The position numbers and the translations under genes were made by a program. The notes under the pieces are model-generated. The model had not been told where the DNA came from. It worked only from the letters and a program-made list of their open reading frames with translations, and searched no databases. Positions 1 through 7,419 of a stretch of DNA of 24,858 bases are shown piece after piece. Origin of the DNA: SAR202 cluster bacterium (GTDB lineage Bacteria; Chloroflexota; Dehalococcoidia; Lucifugimonadales; JASMAO01); NCBI GenBank assembly GCA_030754315.1, contig JASMAO010000165.1:1-24858 (forward strand), read 5' to 3'. The number at the start of each line of letters is the position of its first letter. Within the stretch, counting starts at the first letter, position 1.

Positions 1-74
1 CCAAAATTGTTAATGTATTGGATTCAGATGGCAATTTTTTAATCTCCGATCGTACCGGATGGGACCACCTTTAG
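1..74 (+). CDS. Possible 3' end of an upstream gene
   Basis: In the frame starting at base 3 the window opens with 23 sense codons and a TAG stop at 72-74. The residues end in SDRTGWDHL and have the mixed charged/hydrophobic composition of real protein rather than random translation. The other two plus frames stop sooner. The family cannot be recognised from so few residues. It is recorded as a partial C-terminus with low confidence. Confidence 0.3.
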   Translation, partial: KIVNVLDSDGNFLISDRTGWDHL

Positions 75-187
75 CGAGGGAACTGAGGGGATTTAGGTGG
101 GTAGCAGCTTTAAGCCCGTCGGGGTTGACTTTGTTTGATGAAGGTTTACCAGTTAGTGTAATCTCCTGGCGGACTTAACTAAACTCA

Positions 188-218
188 TTGTCTCCGTATC
201 CTTCAACACGAGTACAAT
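188..218 (+). promoter_or_regulatory. Weak candidate sigma-70 promoter
   Basis: TTGTCT at 188-193 (4 of 6 to the -35 consensus) and TACAAT at 213-218 (5 of 6 to the -10) are 19 bp apart, slightly longer than ideal. Transcription would start near 225 and give a leader of about 100 nt ahead of the gene at 327. Nothing else is seen between 75 and 326. Confidence 0.25.
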
Positions 219-326
219 GTACCCTGTATGGCATTTTGAGCCAAATAATGCTACTCGGGGCCGACTCGTTGCATCAATAGTAGGCTGAATTCTCACACAC
301 CACTAGATGGCATCATAGGTGACCAC

Positions 327-875
327 ATGACAAAACTCCCCACAGTAGGGCGCGATGAACTTTCACCTGATAAGCAGGCTGTATATGACCAAATAGTATC
401 GACTCGTGGCAGCATGCTCAACGTATTTGGTGTTTTATTTAACAATCCAAACGCGGCTGAGGCAGCGTCTAGGCTCGGAGAATATCTAAGGTATCGATCT
501 GTACTAGATCCCAAGGTTCGTGAGATATTGATCCTCAGTACAGCGAAAGAGCTCAATGTGGAGTACGAATGGGCACATCACGAGGTAGAAGCAAGGAAAG
601 TTGGATTAAGTGACGTGACCATTGAAGCTATCAGGTCTGGACGTGCTCCAATGGGGATTCCACCCAAAGAGGGTGTGTTTGCACAGGCTGCTAGAGAGTT
701 GGTGCTGAATAGTCGGTTGACAGACCGGACTTACCAGGCTGTTGAGCATCTACTCAGCCCGATGCAGTTGATTGATTTGATTGTGGTCGTGGGTTATTAC
801 TCGATGCTCGCCAAAGTCATCAAGACGTTGGATGTAGACCTGGATGAGGGAGTTGAACGAACTCCCCTAGATTGA
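327..875 (+). CDS. Carboxymuconolactone decarboxylase-like protein
   Basis: A 182-residue all-helical protein of the CMD/AhpD-like fold. The conserved core spans about residues 55-105: the VREILILSTAKE helix followed by an E-Y-E-W-A-H-H segment at 79-85. This matches the E..W..H pattern of gamma-CMD-type members. There is no cysteine anywhere, so the CxxC redox centre of AhpD peroxidase-type members is absent and peroxidase activity is unlikely. Many such proteins act as small decarboxylases or hydrolases in aromatic degradation, but most are uncharacterised and the substrate here is unknown. The ATG start is supported by an AGGTGA site at 317-322, 4 nt upstream, and by an in-frame stop just before it. 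The gene stands alone, convergent with the peptidase gene on the other strand. Confidence 0.8.
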   Translation: MTKLPTVGRDELSPDKQAVYDQIVSTRGSMLNVFGVLFNNPNAAEAASRLGEYLRYRSVLDPKVREILILSTAKELNVEYEWAHHEVEARKVGLSDVTIEAIRSGRAPMGIPPKEGVFAQAARELVLNSRLTDRTYQAVEHLLSPMQLIDLIVVVGYYSMLAKVIKTLDVDLDEGVERTPLD

Positions 876-954
876 GAACGAGATTAATTAGGAGCTAGGA
901 GTTGCCAATTGATGCAGGAAAGCACTGGTATCAGGGCTTTCTGAGTCTTTCCAT

Positions 955-2250
955 CTAGTGTAGCCGCATTTCCTTCTGGAAACGGGCTTTTCCCCGATGG
1001 GGTCCGACTACGGCTAGGTTTAGCCTATCGGTTCGCAGCAAATCCGTGGCGATCTGGAAGATGTCTTCCAGTGACACTGCATTGATTGCTTGAGTGACGG
1101 TGGCGACATCTGATATTTGTCCGAGGAGAGCTTCTTGTCCACCGATCCAACTGGATATTGCTCTGGTACCTTCGAGACTTAACAATAACCGGCCTGCGGA
1201 CATGATTTTTGCCCGAGCCAATTCATCTTCGGTGATACCATCAGCAAGGCGTCCGATCTCGTTCATTAGTGTGGATGTAGTGACATAAACTTTCTTTGGG
1301 TCCACACCCGCGGCGATGATGAAAGCGCCACAGTCTAGGAAATGGGAAGTTGTACTGAATACGTCGTAGGCTAGGCCTTGCTTTTCCCGGATTTCTAGAA
1401 ATAGGCGGCTACTCATTCCCTCTCCCAGAATAATACTAAGTAGGTCCAGAGCATGCCTTTGTGGGTGTGTATAAGAGAGCCCCGGAAATCCGATTGCAAT
1501 GTTGGACTGCCCAGTGTTCCGGTACTCGATACAGACTTGCGAATCGGATTGATCAGTAGTAAACGGAATCCAGTTCGGCGCCGGTCTGCTTTCCCAGCCT
1601 GCACATATTCCCTCCACTTGTTCTACCACCCCGTCGTGGTCGATATCTCCAGCTACACTGAGGACCACGTTTGCCGGTGTGTAAAAGTGTTGGACGTAAT
1701 CAAGCACCATGTTTCTAGTTAAGCTTGTGACCGATTCGGGCGTACCACTAATGTCGCGACCTAGTGGGTGGTTTGGCCAAAGGAGGTTATCTAACATCAT
1801 TTCTACCTTCTGGTGAGGGTAGTCGTTGATCATGCTTTGCTCTTCCAGTATCACTCCTTTTTCTCGTTCCAATTCCTCCTCGGCGTAAATCGAATTCCGT
1901 AGCATATCCAACACGAGATCTAAGGATTCTGGTAGATGATCTCCAGGAACTTTGCACCAATAGACGGTGAGTTCTTGCTCAGTGCCCGCGTTGATCTCGC
2001 CACCAACCCCTTCAATAACACTGCTAATCTTCTCTGGGGTCGGTCGCCTTTCCGTGCCTTTAAATACGAGGTGCTCAATGAAATGAGAGATGCCGGACAA
2101 CTCAAGTGTTTCATAGCGTGAACCTACCAGAACGAAGGCGCTAATAGTTACGGAATGGGTGCCTGGCATTTTGCTGGTTACGATTCGCATACCAGTGCCC
2201 GAGGTGGTCTTTCGAACGGAGAAAGGATTAAAAGCAGTTGCTGTGGTCAC
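955..2250 (-). CDS. M16 family zinc metallopeptidase
   Basis: A 431-residue protein of the pitrilysin/processing-peptidase family (PqqL/YmxG-like), probably cytoplasmic because no signal peptide is seen. The inverted zinc motif HxxEH reads HFIEH at 56-60. The third ligand Glu lies about 76 residues on, in the REKGVILEE helix (Glu136 or Glu137), so the active site looks complete. The second, non-catalytic M16 half follows from about residue 190 and includes the characteristic SRLFLEIREKQGLAYDV segment. The length is typical of one-chain bacterial members (410-440). The start is GTG at 2250; the N-terminus then aligns with the usual family start, and a later ATG at residue 21 would remove the first strand. 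There is no ribosome-binding site before the GTG, but a promoter sits so that the mRNA would begin at the start codon. Peptide substrates are unknown. Confidence 0.93.
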   Translation of the reverse strand: MTTATAFNPFSVRKTTSGTGMRIVTSKMPGTHSVTISAFVLVGSRYETLELSGISHFIEHLVFKGTERRPTPEKISSVIEGVGGEINAGTEQELTVYWCKVPGDHLPESLDLVLDMLRNSIYAEEELEREKGVILEEQSMINDYPHQKVEMMLDNLLWPNHPLGRDISGTPESVTSLTRNMVLDYVQHFYTPANVVLSVAGDIDHDGVVEQVEGICAGWESRPAPNWIPFTTDQSDSQVCIEYRNTGQSNIAIGFPGLSYTHPQRHALDLLSIILGEGMSSRLFLEIREKQGLAYDVFSTTSHFLDCGAFIIAAGVDPKKVYVTTSTLMNEIGRLADGITEDELARAKIMSAGRLLLSLEGTRAISSWIGGQEALLGQISDVATVTQAINAVSLEDIFQIATDLLRTDRLNLAVVGPHRGKARFQKEMRLH

Positions 2251-2256
2251 GGTTCG

Positions 2257-2285
2257 ATTCTAGGATAAGGTTTAAGGAGCGTCAA
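2257..2285 (-). promoter_or_regulatory. Promoter for the M16 peptidase, leaderless geometry
   Basis: Read on the minus strand, TTGACG (2285-2280, 5 of 6) and TAGAAT (2262-2257, 5 of 6) are separated by exactly 17 bp. The expected initiation base is about 7 nt past the -10, at or next to 2250, which is the first base of the GTG start codon. Together with the lack of a Shine-Dalgarno sequence this suggests a leaderless transcript. Confidence 0.55.
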
Positions 2286-2681
2286 TGGCGGTTTCACGGC
2301 TGTCTTACCCAGTAAATTGGCTACTTGTGTCAGTAGGATTCTTTCTTGCAGTTTGTTTTGTTGCACGCTAACATACTGGGGTTGGAGCAAGCGAAAATTT
2401 CGTAGTCCGAAACAACGAGGAGTGTATTTTTATCAAGGAGTTGGCATACTCGTCGGATTTGTTCATTACGGGAGGCAATTAATTCGCATCGTCCTGTTGC
2501 GGTTGCGATGAGGGTCAGATGGAATGTTGATCCTCAGGGAGCGACTACAGATTAACTGCTAGTCTGTTGGTTAGGGCGATCTGGTGTTTCCAATCTTTCA
2601 TTATTACAGCCTGTGATTTTGGTAACTATGCTTATTCCGGGTCTGACAGGACCGTGTCTGAGTTATGATCAAATAAAGCAG

Positions 2682-2792
2682 ATGGATACTACTCTGGGTG
2701 CTAAGTTGAAGAAGGTGGAGAGTTTAAGGGTTGAAGGATTCTGTGTGTTGGATTGCTTACACAATTTAAGAACATGTTCAATCGAGTTTTAA
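2682..2792 (+). CDS. Doubtful 36-residue leader-like frame
   Basis: ATG at 2682 to TAA at 2790-2792 encodes 36 residues, starting MDTTLGAKLKKVE and ending in SIEF. It stops 12 nt before the ATG of the phosphoribosyltransferase-like gene, and the GGTGAG ribosome-binding site of that gene lies immediately after its stop. The upstream AAAGCAG is a poor ribosome-binding site and no family is recognised. It could be a small translated leader that couples to the next gene, or chance. Confidence 0.18.
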   Translation: MDTTLGAKLKKVESLRVEGFCVLDCLHNLRTCSIEF

Positions 2793-2804
2793 CGGTGAGT
2801 ACAT

Positions 2805-3803
2805 ATGCCTAACCCCGAATTTGAGATTCGTCGAACCACACTGGTTGGGGAATCGGCCGATGTTTATTTTCAGCGAACTCTAACGATATTACGCAACGAA
2901 GGAATTAACCCTGTCGTTACTATGCAATTTGCACCTCAACGTGCGGGCATCTTCTGCGGAATATCAGAAGTGCGCGCTCTTCTGACAAAGATTCTGCCCG
3001 AGACCGGCAGCGAGGTATGGGCTCTAGAAGAGGGAGACGCAATTGAGGCTCGTGAGATCGGGCTACGCGTAAAGGCTCCCTACAGCTCCGTTGGGCTTTA
3101 CGAAACTGCTATATGCGGAACATTAGCATCGTGTACGGCATGGGCAACGGCTGCACATGAGTGTGTCGAAGCAGGCGAAGGGGCGCCCATCGTAGCCTTG
3201 GGGGCTCGCTATGTTCACCCCAACGTTGCCGCTAATATTGATTACGCTTCGGTTGTAGGTGGATGTGCATCCTGTTCGACCATACTAGGGGCTAGGCTTG
3301 CTGGGGTGACTCCATCCGGCAACATGCCACATGATCTGCCTCTTATCATGGGGGACACTGTAAAAGCTGCGGAATCGTTTGATGCTCACATGCCTCAGGA
3401 GGTACCACGCGTTGCGGTCGTCGATACTTTTACCGACGAAGCCGAAGATTCTCTGAATGTTGCCAGGTCTTTGAAAGAGAAGTTGCGTGGAATTCGAGTC
3501 GACACACCGATAGAACGTGGTGGAGTTACGGCTCAGATGATTAAGGAGATTCGCGCAAGGCTTGATCAAGCTGGGTTCCGCCACGTGGAGATACTAGTCA
3601 GTGGCGGTTTCACGGCAGATAAGATCAGACAATTCGTAGCGGAAGAAGTCCCAGTTGATGGGTATGGGGTGGGAAATTTCATTGCTTCTACACCTCCCAA
3701 CCCATTCATTGCAGATATACATGAGATTGATGGTAGGCCTATAGCTAAACGAGGCCGTATCCCCGGCACAACTCCGAATCCGAGGCTTGCGCGGGTGATC
3801 TAG
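2805..3803 (+). CDS. Nicotinate phosphoribosyltransferase-like protein
   Basis: A 332-residue member of the NAPRTase/QPRTase-like family, closest in style to the archaeal-type enzymes. These join nicotinic acid (or a related base) to PRPP to give nicotinate mononucleotide in NAD salvage. Visible landmarks are GARYVHP at 133-139, GGCASCSTILGARL at 152-165, the GNMPHDL segment at 172-178 whose His176 matches the phosphorylated histidine of the family, VDTF at 206-209, VDTP at 232-235, SGG at 266-268 and GYGVG at 286-290 for phosphate binding. It is shorter than most homologues (about 380-400) and stops soon after the barrel, so the C-terminal extension is missing. The ATG is supported by GGTGAG at 2794-2799, 5 nt upstream. 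The gene is monocistronic. The exact base specificity is inferred, not shown. Confidence 0.82.
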   Translation: MPNPEFEIRRTTLVGESADVYFQRTLTILRNEGINPVVTMQFAPQRAGIFCGISEVRALLTKILPETGSEVWALEEGDAIEAREIGLRVKAPYSSVGLYETAICGTLASCTAWATAAHECVEAGEGAPIVALGARYVHPNVAANIDYASVVGGCASCSTILGARLAGVTPSGNMPHDLPLIMGDTVKAAESFDAHMPQEVPRVAVVDTFTDEAEDSLNVARSLKEKLRGIRVDTPIERGGVTAQMIKEIRARLDQAGFRHVEILVSGGFTADKIRQFVAEEVPVDGYGVGNFIASTPPNPFIADIHEIDGRPIAKRGRIPGTTPNPRLARVI

Positions 3804-4098
3804 TAGAAGATCTATGTATGGAAATTACTATCCGATGGGGTAGTGTGATATGCCGACAAAATCGGCAAGTATTTTGGTTGGCCGCCAGGTTGGGACCTGG
3901 GATACTCGGCAACAGGGGAGCTAATGACTGCATACTATCAAATAGCTCTCCCTGATCACAAACCAAGTACCCAAGCCACAAGATGATCTATTAGTCGACG
4001 CTAACCAGCATCTTCGATGATCCCGGAAGCCACTTTCGACACTGACACTATCCTAGTTGGAATCGGTAGCTCAGGAGCAGTAAGGGGTTGGTGGGTTC
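3804..4098. other. 295-bp convergent intergenic region
   Basis: It separates the 3' ends of the phosphoribosyltransferase-like gene and tilS. It contains two short perfect hairpins (3851-3867 and 3885-3900) and no convincing reading frame or RNA gene. Confidence 0.5.
3851..3877 (+). terminator. Weak hairpin terminator after the phosphoribosyltransferase gene
   Basis: TGCCGA (3851-3856) and TCGGCA (3862-3867) form a perfect 6-bp stem with a CAAAA loop, followed by a short T-rich AGTATTTTGG. It lies 48 bp past the stop codon. A second perfect stem, CCAGGT/ACCTGG with a TGGG loop, follows at 3885-3900. The pair sits between two converging genes. The T-tract is short, so termination strength is uncertain. 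Confidence 0.35.
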
Positions 4099-5586
4099 CT
4101 AAACGGATAAGTTTTCTCTGGAGATGAAACGTAGTTGCAGACAGCGTTTGTCTTCGCTTGTCAGCTTAGCCCAGTCTGCGATACGCCAGCCAACGACCCA
4201 TGCGATGCCGTTCTCTGTGGTAACTAAGGGCACGGAGTCTCGAGAATGTCTGGGTATTTTGGCATCTACCATGAAATCTTGAAGTTTTTTAGATTGAGAC
4301 ATTCCTAAGGGTTGAAATCGGTCAGATGGCCTCCTGGTTCGTACAGACAACCTGCTGCCAACGCTTGCCAACTTTAAGAACCCTGACGTTCCTTCTGGCC
4401 CACTTTCAGTTCTTCTGAAGTTAAGCTCGGATTGCGTTGTACGGGTTGAAAAGTATGGGTTTTCGACGATAGTTGCTGTAATAGACCAGGGGCCTGCGGT
4501 TGTTTCGCCAGGGACGAGCAGGTCAAATTGATTGGTAAGAGAGATTGCCTTGACGGAATCCGAGATACTGGATGCCAACTCTGCCTGGTCGTAAGAAACT
4601 ACAAAATGAATTTGACCAGGCAGGTCTATGGATCGACCGGCCGGTCCACTCATTAGTTTTGTCATTGCATCGATGTGGATTTGTTGAATGTCTTCGACAC
4701 CGCCTTTGACTACGCACAGCGCTCGCCGAAGTAGGTATGTCTGTAGGGCAGGTTCCAGCCATAAAAACATGCCACGATTGATTGTTACTTTCGAGTCGAC
4801 AACCTGCGCGATTTGATTCCAGATGTGATCCACGTTGCTCTCTAAATATTGCAGATCCTTCTGAGCACCTCGAGACAGCCTAACAAGTGCCTCTTTGATC
4901 GCGGGGTTGTATTGCTTGAGATATGGAATAAGGTCATGACGGATCTTATTTCTGTTAAATTCGTGAGAATAGTTCGTCTCGTCTTCACGTGGGAGCAATT
5001 GAAATGCAGTGCAGTAGAGCAGAGTATCCTCCCTGGATGTTTCGAGTAGTGGTCGAAACAGGGCTATTTCATTGTTACCGAACACCCTCTTGGACATCCG
5101 TTGCATTCCTCGAAGACCAGTCAAGCCTGTACCTCTCAAGATATGCATAAGTACGGTCTCAGCCTGGTCGTCAAATGTGTGGCCTAGCGTCACAATATCG
5201 GCACCTTGGGCAACTGCTGTTTTGGCCAGAAATGCGTATCTGACCTCACGCGCAGCCTGCTCAATAGATAGTCGGTGCGCTTTTCTGTATGCGAATACAT
5301 CTGACTGTTGGCATGATAATTCTACTCCAATCTTATTGCAGACTTCGTTAACGAAGTCTGCATCAGATTCCGCTGCTACGCCACGGAATCCGTGGTTGAG
5401 GTGGGCTGCGTGAATGACGAGGTTGAACTCGGTACTAAGATGATGCAGGGCGTAAAGTAGTGTTAGCGAGTCTGGGCCACCTGAAACCGCAACAATAAGC
5501 TTCGTACCGGAAGAAACCCCAGATTCTATTAGTGCGTTCTTAAGACTGCGTTGTATCCTCAGTACAGACGGGTTTGTGCGCGGCAT
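4099..5586 (-). CDS. tilS: tRNA(Ile)-lysidine synthase
   Basis: A 495-residue enzyme that attaches lysine to C34 of the AUA-reading isoleucine tRNA, using ATP and free lysine in the cytoplasm. This changes both codon reading and charging, and the reaction is essential in most bacteria. The N-terminal PP-loop motif SGGPDS is at 35-40, followed by AAHLNHGFRG and the GHTFDDQAETVLMHILRGTG segment typical of TilS. A middle substrate-binding region follows, and the C-terminal TilS domain includes the RRPSDRFQPLGM motif and a KKLQDFMVDAKIPRHSRD stretch. The length is at the upper end of the usual range. The start ATG lies 25 nt after the stop of the CNNM-type gene, so the two are probably one transcript. 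A GGAAAT lies a few bases upstream. Confidence 0.96.
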   Translation of the reverse strand: MPRTNPSVLRIQRSLKNALIESGVSSGTKLIVAVSGGPDSLTLLYALHHLSTEFNLVIHAAHLNHGFRGVAAESDADFVNEVCNKIGVELSCQQSDVFAYRKAHRLSIEQAAREVRYAFLAKTAVAQGADIVTLGHTFDDQAETVLMHILRGTGLTGLRGMQRMSKRVFGNNEIALFRPLLETSREDTLLYCTAFQLLPREDETNYSHEFNRNKIRHDLIPYLKQYNPAIKEALVRLSRGAQKDLQYLESNVDHIWNQIAQVVDSKVTINRGMFLWLEPALQTYLLRRALCVVKGGVEDIQQIHIDAMTKLMSGPAGRSIDLPGQIHFVVSYDQAELASSISDSVKAISLTNQFDLLVPGETTAGPWSITATIVENPYFSTRTTQSELNFRRTESGPEGTSGFLKLASVGSRLSVRTRRPSDRFQPLGMSQSKKLQDFMVDAKIPRHSRDSVPLVTTENGIAWVVGWRIADWAKLTSEDKRCLQLRFISRENLSV

Positions 5587-5611
5587 GTTTTCATTTCCGG
5601 TGGTAGTTGCT

Positions 5612-6886
5612 TTACGAGAGTCTTTTGTTTAATTTAACGGAGTCTATTTTCATTTCTTTCATCCGGGACACCTCCAGTTTCATGTTGCCAAATTCGACGA
5701 TTTCTCCTACTGTGGGTATGTGCCCCAGATTGTCTAATACGAATCCGGCAACCGTTTCGAAATCGCCCTCTGGGAGATTAATATCGAGCTCATCGTTGGC
5801 CTGTTCGATGCTCATTGCACCGTCGAGTTCGTATATGTTTTGGCCTAATGCAATGAATTCCTCTTCTGGGCTCACACCTTCTTCGCCAACACGTCCAGCG
5901 ACTTCTTCCAAAAGTCGTTTAAGTGTTACAAGTCCCGATATTCCTCCGAACTCGTCGACAGCTAGAGCGAGTTGGTTACCGGTGCGTCGCAGCTCATCGA
6001 ACAGTTCTGCTATTCGCTTGGTTTCCGGGACGAAATAGGCGTCACGTATGCGGTCAGTGATGGGTTCGCTGTGAGGGATGTCTCTAGAGCACATTGCTTT
6101 GAGAATGTCTTTGGAGGAAAGGATTCCGACCAAGTTATCGGGTGTGCCTTTGAAAACCGGGAAGCGTGTATGAGGGCTATTCTCATATACGGCGAGGAAT
6201 CCACCAAGGGTAGCCCCTCTCTCGATGCTTATAATCTCTGTTCTGGGAGACATTACTTCTCGTACTTGCTTGTCTCCGAATCGAAACACGCTCTCCAGCA
6301 TCTCGGCCTCTTCCGGATCGAGTGAGCCTTCTGCCTCTCCAACATCGATTAATGTCCTGAATTCATCCTCCGTTACGAATGGTGTCGGTGCTGAGCTGTT
6401 GTCACTGAATGCGGAATTGGTGCTACGACCGATCCATTGCAGTATTACCACCAATGGGAGTAACAATATCTCGATAAATTTAAGTGGTCTTGCAAACATG
6501 AAGGCGACTCGTTCACTGTTTCGGAAGGCGACTGATTTGGGTAGGATTTCTCCGAATACCAAAATTATAGTCGTACCGATCGCAGTTGCGACCAAGATTG
6601 CGGTTCCTGCTTGATCATCACTTAGCAAAGAGGCAACAGTTACCGTAATGATCGCTGCAAATGCGATGTTGACAAGGTTGTTCCCGAGAAGGATTGTTGA
6701 GAGGAGACGTTCCGGTTCTTCAATCATGCGTGCTACGCGCCTAGCTCCTGGGACGTCGGTGTTTACAAGGTGAGCGATACGAGTCTTTTGCAGTGAAAAG
6801 TAAGCTGTCTCGGAACTTGAGAAGAAAGCGGATAGCAGCAGACTAACTCCGATGAATATGAGACTTTCTAAATCAACGCCAGACAT
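5612..6886 (-). CDS. CNNM/CorC-type membrane protein with CBS pair
   Basis: A 424-residue inner-membrane protein of the 'hemolysin C/CorC, UPF0053' family, linked to Mg2+ (or other divalent cation) export or homeostasis. The N-terminal CNNM (DUF21) domain, about 8-165, has three or four membrane segments and the motifs SSSETAYF (23-30), LLGNNLVNIAFAAI (67-80) and GEILPKS (112-118). Two CBS domains follow at about 208-330, beginning with VREVMSPRTEI and later AVDEFGGISGLVT. The CorC/HlyC C-terminal domain is at about 345-420. The frame can be extended five codons to a TTG at 6901, but a GGAGG at 6899-6895 lies 8 nt before the ATG at 6886, so I start there. It precedes tilS by 25 nt. The ion is inferred from the family. 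Confidence 0.93.
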   Translation of the reverse strand: MSGVDLESLIFIGVSLLLSAFFSSSETAYFSLQKTRIAHLVNTDVPGARRVARMIEEPERLLSTILLGNNLVNIAFAAIITVTVASLLSDDQAGTAILVATAIGTTIILVFGEILPKSVAFRNSERVAFMFARPLKFIEILLLPLVVILQWIGRSTNSAFSDNSSAPTPFVTEDEFRTLIDVGEAEGSLDPEEAEMLESVFRFGDKQVREVMSPRTEIISIERGATLGGFLAVYENSPHTRFPVFKGTPDNLVGILSSKDILKAMCSRDIPHSEPITDRIRDAYFVPETKRIAELFDELRRTGNQLALAVDEFGGISGLVTLKRLLEEVAGRVGEEGVSPEEEFIALGQNIYELDGAMSIEQANDELDINLPEGDFETVAGFVLDNLGHIPTVGEIVEFGNMKLEVSRMKEMKIDSVKLNKRLS

Positions 6887-7419
6887 CGCTTCTGCCTCCA
6901 ATGGTTGTAGGGGACTGCCCCTTGAACTTGATTATTGGTACGTTCCAGTTTCAATTCTATGGGTTTTCTATTGCAAAGTTTGACATGGATTTTCCTCTTT
7001 TCAGATTTAGTCCATCCGAGAGCCAGTGTTAGTAGATGGCCCGAAGGGCTCCTCCAGACCGGTTGCGGCGGAGAGAGTCAGGCTTATACATGCGATTATT
7101 TTCTGGAAGAGGACTGCATAGTTGTTGGTAGATCTGTGCATTATTGTACTCACGCTGTTTATAACTAGATTCGGCTTTTATCTCTTACTGGAGAGGCGAA
7201 TCTAAGTCTCAGAGAGATTTGGATCTACTTGATGGTAACCACTGTTGAATCGTTTGCAAGCCTGTTACTTAAGTAGCGTTCACCGTAGTGCAGGTATCAA
7301 ACCAGGCATCAGTCTGAGAGAATGACTATGTGGGATGCATTGTGCAGTTTTGAACCAAGTCATGCGCCTATACCATGGATGTTTGTAGAAGTGCTTCACT
7401 GGGAAAAATGGTTGCCGGC
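6887..7419. other. 533-bp intergenic region between recA and the CNNM gene
   Basis: Both flanking genes are on the minus strand, and this gap separates recA's 3' end from the start of the CNNM-type gene. It holds an imperfect 39-nt palindrome at 7166-7204, listed separately. A small GC-rich GCCC/GGGC hairpin lies within 7035-7050. Two plus-strand frames (near 6935-7168 and 7322-7582) lack ribosome-binding sites and recognisable content, and the second runs antisense into recA. There is no recX-like gene, which often follows recA in other bacteria. Confidence 0.5.
7166..7204. repeat. Inverted repeat with nested stem
   Basis: TAGATTCG at 7166-7173 is exactly reverse-complementary to CGAATCTA at 7197-7204. 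Inside it, TCTC (7181-7184) pairs with GAGA (7191-7194) around a TTACTG loop. It has no T-tract on either strand, so it is not an obvious intrinsic terminator. It may be an RNA processing or protein-binding site between recA and the CNNM-type gene. Confidence 0.4.

Larger units (their letters stand above)
2251..2804. other. 554-bp intergenic region, two divergent 5' ends
   Basis: The region lies between the divergent M16 peptidase and phosphoribosyltransferase genes. It holds the M16 promoter at its left end. A weak plus-strand -10-like TATGAT lies at 2664-2669, with CTGACA only 15 bp upstream. A 36-codon frame at 2682-2792 is listed separately. A 64-codon plus frame at 2317-2511 starts with TTG, lacks a ribosome-binding site and has an implausible Cys/Arg-rich composition, so I do not accept it. 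No RNA gene or repeat is seen. Confidence 0.5.

Noticed and set aside
6887..6901. TTG start five codons upstream for the CNNM-type gene
   Set aside because: The TTG would overlap the GGAGG ribosome-binding site that serves the ATG at 6886.
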